A DNA stretch of 64,000 nucleotides from CAYQDF01 sp964416175 (GCA_964416175.1 CAYQDF010000006.1:1-64000), one strand, 5' to 3'; numbered from the stretch's first letter, positions 26,288 to 35,836 are shown. Translations and numbers: made by a program. Notes: generated from the sequence alone by a model not told the origin.

Positions 26288-28969
26288 TCAAGGATTTCCG
26301 CTGCTGGTGACTTCGAGGGCGGCGAGGGCGGCGCGCAGGGTGGCGGTGGTGAAGTCGATGTTGAGTTGTCCATCGGAGACGGCGACGACGAAAGTCTCGG
26401 CGATCGCAATGTTGGCGCCGCCCGCAGCGACGAAGATGTCGTAGTTGTCCAGGAGCAGGCTGCCTTCGATGGCCACGTCGAAGCGGCGCTGGCCGGGGGC
26501 GGAGACCTGGATCTCGGCGAAGTGCAGGGTGACGGCGTAATTGCCGGCGGGCAGGTTATCGAAGAGGTACGAGAAGGTGGTGTTGGAGCGCTGGACCTGG
26601 AAGAGGGGGTCGTCGGCGGTGCCGGCGATGGGGTTGGTGGTGGTGATGGGCTTGCCGGCGGTGTAACCGAAGCCGCCGGGGGAGTAGGCCTGGTCGGCGA
26701 TGAAGAGGGCTCCGGAGGAAGCGGTGTAGGCCGCGCCGCCGGCATTGATCCGGTAGGCCACGGCAGGGGTATTAATTCCCTGGCCGGAAAGTGAGACAGA
26801 AAGGGAAGGCTCGTCCGGGTCATTGCTGTTGAGTTGCAGGCTGCCGCTGTAGGTGACCGCAGAGATCGGGGAGAAGCGCAGCGTGACGACCTGGTCAGCG
26901 CTGGGGGCGACGTCGAATGGGGTCGCCGGTGAGACAACTGTGAAAGCCGAGTCGGAGGATGTCAAGCTCGAGACAGTAAGCGTTTGGGCACCGAGATTGG
27001 AGATGGTCAGGGTGCGGTCGGTGGAAGAGCCGACCACCACCTGGCCAAAGTCCAGAGAAGTCGGGGTGATAGAAATGTCCGGCTCGTTTGCAGGCGGCTG
27101 GACGCCGTTACCTCGAAGCGACAATTTATACGTGGGTTCATCGGGATCGTTGCTGGCGATCTGGAGACTGCCAGTCTGCGTTCCCGAGGCGGAAGGGGTG
27201 AACCGCACAGTAACGGGAACGCTGTTCCCCGGGGGGATCGTGAAGGGCGCCGCCGGGGATACGACCGTGAAAACGGGGTTGGTCGTGGACAGCCCTGAGA
27301 CGTTCAGGTTGGCTCCGCCGACGTTAGAGATCGTGATGGTCCGTTCGCTGAATGTGCCCAAGTTCACATTACCGAAGTTTATGTTTGCGATGAACGTGGA
27401 GAGGGCATTCCTCCATACCACAGCCATCTTAGAGTAGCCTGTGGCGTAAGGGTGGATGCTGTCCCAAAAATCTCCAGTCGGCTGCTTCTTATAGATGAGA
27501 CCGGCCCCATTTTCCATGTCGACGATGACGATCTGATCGCCATTGGCGATCCGGGTCTGCGCCATGGCTGCTACATTGTTGTTAAACTCAGTAGTTGTCG
27601 CGCTGTATTTCGTGCGGTTGATAATGCGCGCCAGGACCACGGTGACCACGGTACCGGTGTTGCCTTCGAAGCGGTCGACCTCGTTGAGGATGTTTTCCAC
27701 GTCAGTGGGGCTTGGGCTGAGGGAGTTGGTGCCGATGTGCAGCAGGACGGCGTCGGCAGGGTTGGCCATCAGCCAGTTATAGATGTTAGCTGCCACCTGG
27801 TCGTCCCGCCAGCCAGCGTGCCCTTCGTGATCGGGATCGAAGTCTCCGTAAAACTCGCCGTTGACCAGGCTGCCGACGAAGTCCACCTGGTGACCGGCGT
27901 TGACGAGGCTCCCCCACAGGTCACGCCGGTAGGAGATGTACTTTGTCGGATCGATCTCCCCCGAGTTGCTCCCGACCGTGATCGAATCGCCGACCGGCAT
28001 GATGCGGATCAAAGAGGAGCTGGCGATGTCCGGGACGTCTGCCGGCGGTTGGATGCCGTTGCCGGACAGGGGAACGCTCAAGGTCGGTTCGTCCGGGTCA
28101 TCGCTGGCGATCTGCAGGTCGCCGTTCTGCGGACCGGTCGCGACTGGCGTGAAGCGGACCGTGACGGGGGTGCTGTTCCCGGGAGTAATGGTGAATGGGA
28201 CAACCGGGGCGACGACCGAGAAGGCCGGGTTGGTGGTGGTCAGGGCGGAAACGTGCAGGTCGAGTGTTCCCTGGTTCGATACGGTCAGAATCAGATCGCT
28301 GGAGGAACCCAGGAACACGTCTCCGAAGTTGAGAGCGGCCGGGGAGGCGGCGATATCCGGAGCTGGCTCGGGCGTCCCGCTGCTGGTGACTTCGAGGGCG
28401 GCGAGAGCGGCACGCAGGGTGGCGGTGGTGAAGTCGATGTTGAGTTGTCCATCGGAGACGGCGACGACGAAAGTCTCGGCGATCGCAATGTTGGCGCCGC
28501 CCGCAGCGACGAAGATGTCGTAGTTGTCCAGGAGCAGGCTGCCTTCGATGGCCACGTCGAAGCGGCGCTGGCCGGGGGCGGAGACCTGGATCTCGGCGAA
28601 GTGCAGGGTGACGGCGTAATTGCCGGCGGGCAGGTTATCGAAGAGGTACGAGAAGGTGGTGTTGGAGCGCTGGACCTGGAAGAGGGGGTCGTCGGCGGTG
28701 CCGGCGATGGGGTTGGTGGTGGTGATGGGCTTGCCGGCGGTGTAACCGAAGCCGCCGGGGGAGTAGGCCTGGTCGGCGATGAAGAGGGCTCCGGAGGAAG
28801 CGGTGTAGGCCGCGCCGCCGGCATTGATCCGGTAGGCCACGGCGGATTGCAGCTCATCAGGTGGGATGCCTTGAACCTCTTCGGAAGCTTCGGCCGGCGT
28901 GAACATTCCTAAGAACCCGGCGACAAGGAAAACGAGGCTCATTAAGTGCAGGATTTTTTTCGATTTCAT
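26288..28969 (-). CDS. secreted SGNH-hydrolase with two malectin and three choice-of-anchor (ASH/HYDIN-like) domains
   Basis: An 893-residue exported protein. Order: signal peptide (LMSLVFLVAGFLGMFTPAEA); malectin-like carbohydrate-binding domain ~43-197; a choice-of-anchor D/ASH-type beta domain ~205-305; an SGNH esterase domain ~320-530 with GDSIT, a HIGTNSLS block and the DSIHP catalytic Asp-His; two more ASH-type domains; and a second malectin domain ~738-892. The two malectin copies are nearly identical even in DNA. It probably binds and deacylates a surface or extracellular polysaccharide. The substrate is unknown. The divergent neighbour is an unrelated corrinoid protein. Confidence 0.85.
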   Translation of the reverse strand: MKSKKILHLMSLVFLVAGFLGMFTPAEASEEVQGIPPDELQSAVAYRINAGGAAYTASSGALFIADQAYSPGGFGYTAGKPITTTNPIAGTADDPLFQVQRSNTTFSYLFDNLPAGNYAVTLHFAEIQVSAPGQRRFDVAIEGSLLLDNYDIFVAAGGANIAIAETFVVAVSDGQLNIDFTTATLRAALAALEVTSSGTPEPAPDIAASPAALNFGDVFLGSSSDLILTVSNQGTLDLHVSALTTTNPAFSVVAPVVPFTITPGNSTPVTVRFTPVATGPQNGDLQIASDDPDEPTLSVPLSGNGIQPPADVPDIASSSLIRIMPVGDSITVGSNSGEIDPTKYISYRRDLWGSLVNAGHQVDFVGSLVNGEFYGDFDPDHEGHAGWRDDQVAANIYNWLMANPADAVLLHIGTNSLSPSPTDVENILNEVDRFEGNTGTVVTVVLARIINRTKYSATTTEFNNNVAAMAQTRIANGDQIVIVDMENGAGLIYKKQPTGDFWDSIHPYATGYSKMAVVWRNALSTFIANINFGNVNLGTFSERTITISNVGGANLNVSGLSTTNPVFTVVSPAAPFTIPPGNSVPVTVRFTPSASGTQTGSLQIASNDPDEPTYKLSLRGNGVQPPANEPDISITPTSLDFGQVVVGSSTDRTLTISNLGAQTLTVSSLTSSDSAFTVVSPATPFDVAPSADQVVTLRFSPISAVTYSGSLQLNSNDPDEPSLSVSLSGQGINTPAVAYRINAGGAAYTASSGALFIADQAYSPGGFGYTAGKPITTTNPIAGTADDPLFQVQRSNTTFSYLFDNLPAGNYAVTLHFAEIQVSAPGQRRFDVAIEGSLLLDNYDIFVAAGGANIAIAETFVVAVSDGQLNIDFTTATLRAALAALEVTSSGNP
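26301..26764. repeat. near-identical direct repeat, copy encoding the C-terminal malectin domain
   Basis: About 464 bases repeated at 28380-28843 (offset 2079). I see only a couple of differences, near 26327 and 26333. The repeat ends sharply after GTAGGCCACGGC. Confidence 0.85.
28380..28843. repeat. near-identical direct repeat, copy encoding the N-terminal malectin domain
   Basis: Partner of 26301-26764, same orientation. The high DNA identity points to recent duplication or ongoing gene conversion. Confidence 0.85.
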
Positions 28970-29144
28970 CTCAATCTCTCGCTGTGCGATTGTAATCAGC
29001 CCCCTGGGATGGCTCCCTCAGCGTGCTGAATCGGCTCGGCCTCCGGGGAATTAAACGACCAATACCCCTGTCCGTTACAAGGATTATATACTGATTTGGA
29101 TCTAATCTGGGTACTAGTTCGATAACCATGGACAAGTGGCATGA

Positions 29145-29173
29145 TTGACAGCCGGTGGGTATCAGGCTATCAT
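29145..29173 (+). promoter_or_regulatory. sigma-70-type promoter of the corrinoid protein gene
   Basis: Perfect TTGACA (29145-29150), 17-base spacer, TATCAT (29168-29173). The expected start near 29180 leaves a ~50-base leader. Confidence 0.7.
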
Positions 29174-29232
29174 TTTGTCGAAATTCGCCCGGTGACTCCG
29201 GCGGGCATCAACCTGTTATAAAAGGAGGCGAG

Positions 29233-29880
29233 ATGTTGACAGGCGAATTATTGGACAAGATCAGGGACAGCCTCGTTGAGGGTGAGCCGGAGGCGACTGT
29301 CGCGCTGACAGCCCAGGCTCTCCAGGCTGGCCTGGAACCGATGACTATCATCAAAGAAGGGCTGGTGCCGGGGATGAATGTCGTGGGTGACAGGTTCGCC
29401 TGCGGCGAGTACTTTCTCCCTGAGCTGGTCATCGCCTCTGATGGGATGCAGCAGGCGATAGCGCTGCTCGAGCCAGAGCTGCTGGCTCGGAATCAAAAGC
29501 TGGAGGTGGCAGGGACGGTGGTCCTGGGCACAGTCAAAGGGGACATCCACGCCATCGGCAAGTCGCTGGTGGGGACTATGCTGACCGCCAACGGCTTCAA
29601 AGTCCACGACCTGGGAGTGGACGTGCCAGTGGAGCGATTCGTCGCCAAGGTGCAGGAGACCGGCGCCGAGATCCTGGGGCTCTCTGCCTTGCTGACCACG
29701 ACCATGCTCCAGCAGAAGGCAGTGCTCGAAGCCCTGGAAGAGGCCGGGCTGCGGGAGAAAGTCAAGGTCATGGTCGGAGGCGCCCCGGTATCACGCGGCT
29801 GGGCGGAGGAAATCGGAGCGGATGGCTACGCCGAAGACGCCATGGGCGCTGTGCTGCTGGCGCAAGGGATGCTTGGTTAA
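29233..29880 (+). CDS. corrinoid-binding methyltransferase-type protein
   Basis: A 215-residue methyl-carrier protein of the MtbC/MtmC/MetH-domain type. An N-terminal four-helix cap (residues ~1-90) precedes a Rossmann-like B12 domain. GDIHAIGKSLV contains the DxHxxG motif whose His binds cobalt in the base-off form. LGLSALLTTTM and VMVGGAPVS are the other cobalamin contacts. ATG 29233 has AAAGGAGG upstream. No methyltransferase, reactivase or substrate-specific partner is encoded next to it, so the methyl donor is unknown. Confidence 0.88.
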   Translation: MLTGELLDKIRDSLVEGEPEATVALTAQALQAGLEPMTIIKEGLVPGMNVVGDRFACGEYFLPELVIASDGMQQAIALLEPELLARNQKLEVAGTVVLGTVKGDIHAIGKSLVGTMLTANGFKVHDLGVDVPVERFVAKVQETGAEILGLSALLTTTMLQQKAVLEALEEAGLREKVKVMVGGAPVSRGWAEEIGADGYAEDAMGAVLLAQGMLG

Positions 29881-30090
29881 TTCAACTTCGCAAAGAGTCC
29901 AGGCAGTCGGGAACAATAAAATACAGGAAAACCGTCTATTAATTTGTAATTAACCGGCTGGGCTGCGAAGGTGGACAAAAGTTTGTGCGCATCCTTCGAC
30001 TGTGCTCCGGATGCTTCAAACCGAAAAGGGTCAGGTGAGCAGGAGTTCATCAGATGATAAGTTTACTCGATAGACTGAGGAGAGACGCCA

Positions 30091-31281
30091 ATGGATAAGA
30101 ATACGATCCGACTGTTGATCGGCATCGGGATCGCTTTTATAGTCATTGTTGGGCTGGTGGGGATAGGCTGCCTGGCTTTGACCTACTTCTACCCGCTTTA
30201 CGTCACCCGGTCCACGCCTGCAGGGCTGGAGGCGCTGCACACGCAGGCCGCGCAGACCTTTGCGGCGCAGCTGACACAGACCGCCAGCGCCGCCACGGCG
30301 ACCGTTCCCGGCCTCTCGCCCTCCCCGACCCCCCAGCTGACTGCCCAGCCGACGGCAACTCCCACCTCGCCTTTGCCGACGCTGACCCCCACGCCGGTCA
30401 CACCCACCCCGGTACCCACACCGTGCTACTGGGCCAAGCTCGAGGGGGACGTAACCGTCAAAGATGGCACAATCTTCCCGCCCGGCGCCCAGTTTACCAA
30501 GACCTGGCGTCTGCGAAACATCGGTTCGTGCGCCTGGACCAGCGACTTTTTGCTGGTCTTCGCCAGCGGCGAGCGGATGTCCGGCCCGCAGTCTTCTCCG
30601 ATCGGGAGAACCGTCAACCCGGGCGAGACGATCGACCTGTCGGTGAACCTGGTTGCCCCGACCCAGGCTGGAAAGCACCGCGGCAACTGGCAGCTGAGCA
30701 CCTCCACGGGCCAGGTGTTTGGCCTGGGATCGGACCAAAAAGGTCCCTTCTGGGTGGAGATTAACGTGCTCCAGGCGGGTAAATTCGCCTACGATTTCAC
30801 CTACAACTACTGTACGGCCAGCTGGAGCACCGCAGCCGGGAACCTGCCCTGCCCCGGCCAGTCAGGCGATGTGGATGGCTTTGTAGTGCTGGAGGAAGCC
30901 CCGGTTATCGAGATCAACCGCAAGGAGAACGAAGCCGGGCTTTGGATGCAGCCTCAGCACACGAATGACGGGTTCATCCGCGGTGAATATCCCGCCTTCA
31001 ATGTAAAAGCCGGCCACCGCTTCAAGGCGATTGCAGCCTGTTTAAGTGGGGCTGAGAAGTGCGACGTGATCTTCCGGCTGAGCTACCGGGTCGGAGACGG
31101 ACAGGATATCCTGATTTGGGAGGGGCGCGAGACTTACGACGGCTCGTTCACCACCATTGACATCGACCTGACCGCGCTGGCAGGCTTTGATGTCAAGTTC
31201 ATCCTGAGCGTGCTGGCGAACGGTGCACCGGACGGCGACCAGGCATTCTGGCTGTTGCCAAGGATCGAGGCAGGTAATTAA
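30091..31281 (+). CDS. membrane-anchored NBR1-Ig-like domain protein
   Basis: A 396-residue protein with one N-terminal membrane helix (LLIGIGIAFIVIVGLVGIGC) and a Thr/Pro-rich spacer at ~70-110. Residues ~115-228 form an NBR1-type Ig-like (FW) domain, recognisable from GTIFPPGAQFTKTWRLRNIG, CAWTSDFLLVF and the VNPGETIDLSVNLVAP segment. A further beta-rich domain of ~150 residues follows. The FW domain is common in extracytoplasmic Chloroflexota proteins; its ligand is unknown. It appears to be monocistronic. Confidence 0.82.
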   Translation: MDKNTIRLLIGIGIAFIVIVGLVGIGCLALTYFYPLYVTRSTPAGLEALHTQAAQTFAAQLTQTASAATATVPGLSPSPTPQLTAQPTATPTSPLPTLTPTPVTPTPVPTPCYWAKLEGDVTVKDGTIFPPGAQFTKTWRLRNIGSCAWTSDFLLVFASGERMSGPQSSPIGRTVNPGETIDLSVNLVAPTQAGKHRGNWQLSTSTGQVFGLGSDQKGPFWVEINVLQAGKFAYDFTYNYCTASWSTAAGNLPCPGQSGDVDGFVVLEEAPVIEINRKENEAGLWMQPQHTNDGFIRGEYPAFNVKAGHRFKAIAACLSGAEKCDVIFRLSYRVGDGQDILIWEGRETYDGSFTTIDIDLTALAGFDVKFILSVLANGAPDGDQAFWLLPRIEAGN

Positions 31282-31709
31282 GAATTGATGCCTGCGCAGT
31301 AAATAATCCAGGAGTTACGCAGATCAGGAGAACCTCCTACCAACTGCGCAAGTTCTATAATTATTGCGTTCCATCCGGCGGAAGCCTTACGGGATCTGGG
31401 TGCGGTGCATCCTATCAACACTGGAAGCAAACTTTGCCTTTGAAACGGGGTGAGAGAGCTCCAGAGGTGCGCCGCACCTTGATCGCATCGACTCAGAGCT
31501 TTTCCCGCCTTCCTCTAATCGAATAAGACGGGTATACTCCCTTTATTGCCAAAGGGACGACCGAAGACCTGACAACCTGGCTCCGGGCGTGCAATGCCGG
31601 CCTCATTCCCCGCGCCTCGAACTTCGAATCAAATCCCGGCGGATAGCCTCACGATCCTGGCGAAAGGGATACATCCATATCTTGTAAGTTTGATGATAAG
31701 GAGGAAAAT
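31282..31709. other. intergenic region with repeat copy, -10-like box and short hairpin
   Basis: About 430 bases with no credible reading frame. It contains the interspersed repeat at 31311-31361 and a TATACT box at 31533-31538. A small hairpin (TCCCTTT/AAAGGGA) follows at the likely start of the leader for the flavoprotein gene, whose leader would then be ~165 bases. I do not recognise a known riboswitch. Confidence 0.4.
31311..31361 (+). repeat. interspersed intergenic repeat, copy 1
   Basis: Begins GGAGTTACGCAG, has the core AACCTCCTACCAACTG and ends with TATAAT (31356-31361). The same element recurs at 56656. The ends are partly complementary, so it can fold as a hairpin. Confidence 0.65.
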
Positions 31710-33158
31710 TTGTACGACGTTCTCGTGATCGGCGGCGGCCCAGCAGGGGTCACGGCTGCCCTGCGCGCCAGCGAATTGGGCGCCAAAGTGGCTCTGGTCG
31801 AACGCGCCCACCTGGGCGGGACCTGCACCAACGACGGTTGCGTGCCGACCAGGGTTCTGGCCCGGGCAGCCCGCCTGGCGCGCGAATCTGAACAGTTCGC
31901 CGATTTCGGGCTGGTGGCGGAGCGGCCAGCGGTGGATTTCGCCGCCCTGATGAAGCGCACCCAGGAAAAAGTCTACAGCCTGCATGAGAAAAAACAGCTT
32001 CTCTATCACCTGAAGGAGGCAGGCGTGGAGGCTTACATCGCCGTCGGCGACGCGCGGTTCACAGACCCGCACACCGTGACCACGGAAGGGGGGATGCAGC
32101 TCGGGGCGGAAAAGTTCATCCTTTGCGCAGGAGGCCACGCCCGGAGGCTGACCTTTCCGGGGAACGAGCATGCCCTGACGCACAGCGATATCTGGAGGCT
32201 TGACCGGCTGCCGCGCTCGGTCATCATCATCGGCGGCGCGGCGACTGGCTGCCAGCTGGCTTCGATCTTCGAAGCGTTTGGAGCTCGCGTCGTTATTCTC
32301 GAAGTCGCCACCCGCCTGTTGGGGATGGAGGATGAGTGTATCTCCCGGGAAGTACACAAAGCTTTTATTGAGCGAGGGATCGAGGTCGTCACCGGTATCG
32401 GAGGCGTCGAGCGGATCGAAAAACGAGCTCGAGAGCTCGTCGTCTGGTACGCTCACCGGGAACAGGCGCGGCAGGCAGCCGCGGAAGCGGTGGTCCTGGC
32501 GACAGGCTGGCCGGGAAACGCCGATACGTTGAACCTCCCCGCGGCAGGGGTGCAGAGCGAGCGCGGCTACATTGTGGTGGATGAATATCTAAGGACTTCT
32601 GCGCCGCACATCTTTGCAGCCGGCGATATTACCGGGCGGATGATGCTGGTGCAAAGCGCTGGTTACGAGGCCCGAGTTGCAGCCGAGAACGCGGTCCTGG
32701 GGATGGGGCAGCCATACTCCCACAAGATCGTCCCTCACGGCGGCTTTACGGATCCGGAATATGGCAGCGTTGGGCTGACCGAGGAGCGCGCTCGCGCTCT
32801 GGAGCCAGATTGTGTGATCGCTGAAGTGCCGTATGCTGCGATGGACCGGGCGATCATCGATGGTCACCCGACAGGATGCTGCAAGTTGATCGTGTCGGGC
32901 GAGACGCACCGCATCCTGGGGGCACACGTGGTCGGCGAACAGGCACTCGAGATCATCCAGCTGATCGCTGCTGGAATGGCAGCCGATATGTGGGTCGAAC
33001 AGCTCGCGGACCTGGAGCTGGCTTATCCGACTTATACCGCGATCATCGGCCTGGCTGCTCGCAATCTGGTGAGGGAGTTGGGCGTGATGCCGCTTGCCCC
33101 GGAGTGGCGGGCTTTGGGCCGGCCGCACGCCTCCGAGTGGGAGCGCGGGCCGGATTGA
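31710..33158 (+). CDS. FAD-dependent pyridine nucleotide-disulfide oxidoreductase (dihydrolipoamide dehydrogenase/MerA-like)
   Basis: A 482-residue flavoprotein disulfide reductase. The FAD motif is VLVIGGGPAGVTAAL and the redox-active disulfide lies in GGTCTNDGCVPTR. A second Rossmann motif for NAD(P) is VIIIGGAATGCQLASIF, and the C-terminal dimerisation domain follows. The usual His-x4-Glu catalytic pair of lipoamide dehydrogenases is not obvious: the C-terminus reads LELAYPTYTAIIGLAAR, with Tyr where the catalytic His (HPT) normally stands. The electron acceptor may therefore differ. Start is TTG after AAGGAGG. No 2-oxoacid dehydrogenase genes are adjacent. Confidence 0.85.
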   Translation: MYDVLVIGGGPAGVTAALRASELGAKVALVERAHLGGTCTNDGCVPTRVLARAARLARESEQFADFGLVAERPAVDFAALMKRTQEKVYSLHEKKQLLYHLKEAGVEAYIAVGDARFTDPHTVTTEGGMQLGAEKFILCAGGHARRLTFPGNEHALTHSDIWRLDRLPRSVIIIGGAATGCQLASIFEAFGARVVILEVATRLLGMEDECISREVHKAFIERGIEVVTGIGGVERIEKRARELVVWYAHREQARQAAAEAVVLATGWPGNADTLNLPAAGVQSERGYIVVDEYLRTSAPHIFAAGDITGRMMLVQSAGYEARVAAENAVLGMGQPYSHKIVPHGGFTDPEYGSVGLTEERARALEPDCVIAEVPYAAMDRAIIDGHPTGCCKLIVSGETHRILGAHVVGEQALEIIQLIAAGMAADMWVEQLADLELAYPTYTAIIGLAARNLVRELGVMPLAPEWRALGRPHASEWERGPD

Positions 33159-33183
33159 GCCGGCATCCGCCCAGGGGTGAGGC

Positions 33184-35754
33184 ATGTCCGAGGATCTAAA
33201 GGGTAATATCCTGTCCGGGCCAGAAGAGAAGGCGGCACCAGTCCAGAACCCGCCGGCAAGGCGCCTTTCGCCGGGCAGGCTGCTGGTGGCCTCTGTCTTT
33301 GCCCTGGCGCTCCTGGTATTTCTGGATGCGCCCGTGCTCGCCGTCTCATGGAGCTCCAGGCCATTCCTGGGCTTCGTCGTCGAACCAAGCCTGGTGGTCT
33401 CGAATGTGGGCGGAGTCATCTGGAACGCCCAGCGCCTCAGCATCAACCACCCGGAACGGATCACCCACCTCGATGGCCGGGCGGTGGAGACCAGTGAAGA
33501 GTATCTTTCGATAGTATCCAACCTTACGGTTGGGGAACCGGTGGAAGTCTGGACGGTCTTTCCAGATGGGACGCAGCGCAAGTACCCTTCCGTCCGCGTG
33601 AACATCTTTTCCCCTGTCGATCAGGTGCTCTTTTTCTGGCTGCCGTACCTGGTAGGGCTGGTTTACCTGGCGATTGGGGGCCTGATCTACCGCCTGCGGG
33701 GCGACACCTCTCCCGGACAGGTCTTCGCCTTCTTCTGCGCGAGCATCGCCGTCGTCATGGGACTGTATTTCGATTTGATCTCGACGCATGCCGGGTCGAT
33801 CTTGTGGACAATAGCCCTTGCGCAGGTGGGCGGCGCGGTGATCAGCCTGGCGCTGGTTTTCCCAGAGGAGCTGTTCGCCGGGACCCGGTATACAGCAGTG
33901 CGGTATCTGCCGATACTGGTTTCTCTGGGATTGGCGGTCTGGGGCGTCGTTGCAGTTGTCAATTATAGGGCGAACCCCTGGGAGTATATCGCCGCCTGGC
34001 GTTTCAAATACCTCTACGCCGCTCTCGGGATCCTGGTCTTTATCGGCGTGATGCTCTATCGGCAGGCAACCAGCCAATCCGCTGTCGCCCGCCAGCAGGC
34101 ACGGGTGATCTTGTGGGGCAGCCTGTTCGCCTTCACACCGGTGGTCGTGTGGATGACAGCGCCCCTGTTTAGGTTTAATTTTGCCTGGAACCCGGCGATT
34201 TTCGTACCCTTTTTACTGCTCTTCCCTATGGTGATCGCCATCGCCATCCTCCGCTACCACCTGTGGGATATCGACGTCATCGTCAACCGCACCCTGGTTT
34301 ACGGTGTCCTGTCGCTGCTCCTGGCGCTGGTCTATTTCCTCACCGTTTTAGTCACGCAGCAGATTTTCCGCGAGCTGACCGGGGAGACCTCGAGTCTGGC
34401 GGCGGTGGTCTCGACCCTGGTGATTGTGGCGATCTTCAACCCGTTGCGGAGAGACGTCCAGGTCTTCATTGACCGCCGGTTCTACCGCCGGAAGTACGAC
34501 ATTGCCAAAACTCTCGAGGCTTTCACTCAAACGCTGCAGGAAGAGGTGGACCTCGATCGGGTCATCCAGCGCCTTGAGTCGGTGATCTGGGAGACGATCC
34601 TGCCGGCGCATATCCACGTCTGGCTGCGTTTTGGGGATTCATATTCCGTCTATCGCCCTGCCGGGAGTGTCTTCGAACAGCAAATCAATCCGATCCTGGG
34701 ATCTCTTACCGTGCCGGTCAGGGATCCCCTGGTCGCCTATTTTCAGAACGCCCCGCAGGCAGTGAAAATGGTGGACCTGGAGCTGGAGTCGGCAGGTCTG
34801 GGGAAGATGAATGCCGCGGGGGTGGAGATGATCGTCCCTTTCCTCACGCACGGCGAGCTACTCGGCTGGCTCAGCCTCGGGGCGCATCTCAGCGGCCAGG
34901 AATATTCGGCTGATGATCGGATTTTGCTCTCCAGGCTTGCGATACAGGCTGCGCCTTCCGTGCGGGTGGCCCAGCTGGTCGCTGAGCAGCAGGCAGAGAC
35001 GTTGAAGCGCGAGCGCCTGGAACAGGAGCTCGCGCTTGCCCGCCGCATCCAGGTGGCGCTGTTGCCTAAAGAGATGCCAGATCTCTGCAACTGGCGGATG
35101 GCCACGCATTATCAGCCGGCGAGGACGGTCGGTGGTGATTTCTACGATTTTGTCAGCTTCGACGATGGACGCCTGGGCATCTTTATTGGAGACGTAACCG
35201 ATAAAGGCATCCCGGCGGCGCTGGTCATGGCGACCACCCGGACGATGTTGCGCGCGGTTGCCCACAAAGACCTGACCCCCGGGGAGACATTGCGCCGGGT
35301 AAACGATCTCTTGCAAGTTGATATCCCTGCCAATATGTTCGTTACCTGTCTGTATGCCATCCTGGAACCAGAAACGGGTGAGCTGGTATACGCCAATGCC
35401 GGACATAATCTTCCTTACTGCCACACTCGCCAGGGTGTCGTCGAGCTAAGAGCTACCGGGATGCCGCTTGGCCTGATGGTGAATATGATCTATGAAAACC
35501 AATCTTCCGTCCTCGAACCGGGCGATTGCGCGATTTTCTACAGTGATGGTCTGGTGGAGGCGCATAACGCCCAGGGTGAGATGTTTGGCACAGGCCGTTT
35601 GATCGGCCTGCTTGAAGATGAATACGTCGAGAGTGCATCCCTCATCGATCGACTGTTAAAAGAGTTGGGTGACTTCACCGGAGTGGGGTGGGAACAGGAG
35701 GATGACATCACCCTGGTGGGAGTGAAGCGGGGACTGGACGGCGACCAGATCTAG
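33184..35754 (+). CDS. membrane-bound SpoIIE/RsbU-type PP2C phosphatase with PDZ-like and GAF domains
   Basis: An 856-residue signalling protein. Order: short cytoplasmic N-terminus; first membrane helix (VFALALLVFLDAPVLAV); PDZ-like extracytoplasmic segment (RITHLDGRAVETSEEYLS); about eight membrane helices (~residues 140-410); GAF-like segment (~440-600); short coiled coil (EQQAETLKRERLEQELALAR); and a C-terminal SpoIIE phosphatase domain. The latter shows PARTVGGDFYDFV, IGDVTDKGIPAAL, YANAGHNLPY and SDGLVEAHN with the metal-binding acidic residues. It probably dephosphorylates an anti-sigma-factor antagonist; no such partner is encoded nearby. Confidence 0.87.
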   Translation: MSEDLKGNILSGPEEKAAPVQNPPARRLSPGRLLVASVFALALLVFLDAPVLAVSWSSRPFLGFVVEPSLVVSNVGGVIWNAQRLSINHPERITHLDGRAVETSEEYLSIVSNLTVGEPVEVWTVFPDGTQRKYPSVRVNIFSPVDQVLFFWLPYLVGLVYLAIGGLIYRLRGDTSPGQVFAFFCASIAVVMGLYFDLISTHAGSILWTIALAQVGGAVISLALVFPEELFAGTRYTAVRYLPILVSLGLAVWGVVAVVNYRANPWEYIAAWRFKYLYAALGILVFIGVMLYRQATSQSAVARQQARVILWGSLFAFTPVVVWMTAPLFRFNFAWNPAIFVPFLLLFPMVIAIAILRYHLWDIDVIVNRTLVYGVLSLLLALVYFLTVLVTQQIFRELTGETSSLAAVVSTLVIVAIFNPLRRDVQVFIDRRFYRRKYDIAKTLEAFTQTLQEEVDLDRVIQRLESVIWETILPAHIHVWLRFGDSYSVYRPAGSVFEQQINPILGSLTVPVRDPLVAYFQNAPQAVKMVDLELESAGLGKMNAAGVEMIVPFLTHGELLGWLSLGAHLSGQEYSADDRILLSRLAIQAAPSVRVAQLVAEQQAETLKRERLEQELALARRIQVALLPKEMPDLCNWRMATHYQPARTVGGDFYDFVSFDDGRLGIFIGDVTDKGIPAALVMATTRTMLRAVAHKDLTPGETLRRVNDLLQVDIPANMFVTCLYAILEPETGELVYANAGHNLPYCHTRQGVVELRATGMPLGLMVNMIYENQSSVLEPGDCAIFYSDGLVEAHNAQGEMFGTGRLIGLLEDEYVESASLIDRLLKELGDFTGVGWEQEDDITLVGVKRGLDGDQI

Positions 35755-35801
35755 TCATTAATGTCTAGTCCGATGAGTACTTTTTTCCCAACGGAGGATC
35801 A

Positions 35802-35830
35802 TTGACTTCTCTTTACGAATGTGCTATATT
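35802..35830 (+). promoter_or_regulatory. strong sigma-70-type promoter of a candidate small RNA
   Basis: TTGACT (35802-35807), 17-base spacer, TATATT (35825-35830). Confidence 0.75.
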
Positions 35831-35836
35831 GATTTG

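Noticed and set aside
27452..28912. 486-codon plus-strand frame
   Set aside because: It is the antisense of the malectin/SGNH gene; the Gly/Val-rich product reflects GC-rich codons of the real gene.
31541..31640. SAM-type riboswitch or tRNA-like fold before the flavoprotein gene
   Set aside because: A few short matches and a TTCGAATC string are present, but the required stems do not form.
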